Positions 6,608-6,873 of a DNA stretch of 6,873 bases are shown here, piece by piece. The stretch lies in contig CAZTJY010000154.1 in the NCBI GenBank assembly GCA_964613725.1, positions 1 to 6,873 of the forward strand, written 5' to 3'. Both the position numbers and the translations under genes were made by a program. The stretch's first letter is position 1; every line of letters starts with the position of its first letter. Below the pieces are notes generated by a model. The model saw nothing but the letters and a program-made list of their open reading frames with translations. It was not told the DNA's origin and did not search any database. This DNA comes from Parapedobacter sp964613725 (GTDB taxonomy: Bacteria > Bacteroidota > Bacteroidia > Sphingobacteriales > Sphingobacteriaceae).

Positions 6608-6873
6608 ATGAATCGTAGGATACTCCCTTTGTTCTTCAGACTTATTGTGGTGCTGTACTACTGTCCGTATTTTCTGGCTCAAAATTGAACTATTCTAAAC
6701 AGGAAATCAGTTGATTCCCTGATCTGTTTCTGAACTTTATCATAAAATACGGCGTGGTCTGGAAAATTCATTTACTAAAATTATCCGTAAAAAAACTGGT
6801 CGCGTGGCGTTTTTGGGTGGTTCGATCACCTACAATCCCGGATGGCGGGACAGCGTGATGCAATACCTGGAAC
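6608..6873 (+). pseudogene. SGNH/GDSL-type hydrolase, N-terminal end, reading frame broken (3' end outside window)
   Basis: ATG at 6608 opens a good signal peptide: MNRR, then a hydrophobic core, then PYFLAQN with likely cleavage before Gln. Three codons after FLA the frame hits TGA (6686-6688). The hydrolase body is in another frame, readable from after a stop at 6720-6722: SELYHKIRRGLENSFTKI, then GRVAFLGGSITYNPGWRDSV to the window edge. GGSIT (6816-6830) is SGNH block I and its Ser (6822-6824) is the predicted nucleophile, acting on ester bonds. To join leader and body, the TGA must be read through or absent, and a +1 shift must occur between about 6723 and 6730, before TGA at 6731-6733. 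Thus the gene is broken as written, by mutation or by sequence errors. It is probably a paralogue of the hydrolase ending at 290. Confidence 0.6.

Overview
The window reads as Bacteroidota (Bacteroidetes) chromosomal DNA. The main evidence is a TonB-dependent receptor that carries an N-terminal carboxypeptidase-regulatory-like domain and is paired with a DUF4249-type lipoprotein, an arrangement characteristic of that phylum. A PorT-like outer-membrane beta-barrel protein, a second lipoprotein, a secreted SGNH/GDSL hydrolase family and the lack of strong Shine-Dalgarno sites agree with this. All assignments come from reading the translated sequence; no database search was possible.

Layout. Bases 3-290 (+) are the 3' end of an SGNH/GDSL-type hydrolase gene. 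Bases 291-1065 hold no confident gene. They contain a possible small membrane-protein ORF (452-724, +), a short repeat of the hydrolase tail, and a coding-like stretch that could be read on either strand. Bases 1066-4917 are a compact minus-strand operon transcribed from right to left: outer-membrane barrel protein (4183-4917), TonB-dependent receptor (1833-4178), DUF4249-like lipoprotein (1066-1833). The gaps are 4 bp and then a 1-bp TGATG overlap. A promoter-like TTGACT-17-TATAAA lies just upstream (4945-4973).

Bases 5006-6055 (-) encode an unrecognised 349-residue lipoprotein in markedly AT-rich DNA. It has an in-frame TAA inside what looks like its original signal peptide. Bases 6107-6607 have no convincing gene but contain a perfect 6-bp inverted repeat and short signal-peptide-like ORFs. 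From 6608 to the window end (+) a second SGNH/GDSL hydrolase begins: signal peptide, then an in-frame stop and an apparent frameshift, then the GGSIT catalytic block, cut by the window edge.

How it fits together. The three-gene operon is probably an outer-membrane uptake unit: the receptor is the TonB-driven pore, the DUF4249 lipoprotein its likely surface partner (analogous in position to SusD, though a different family), and the small barrel an accessory outer-membrane protein. The substrate cannot be read from the sequence. The flanking hydrolases, both on the plus strand, look like paralogues of a local family; with the stops and frameshifts between and in them, the locus looks partly decayed. 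I see no tRNA, rRNA, CRISPR array or transposase, and no clearly new system; the most notable items are the broken reading frames and the AT-rich orphan lipoprotein.
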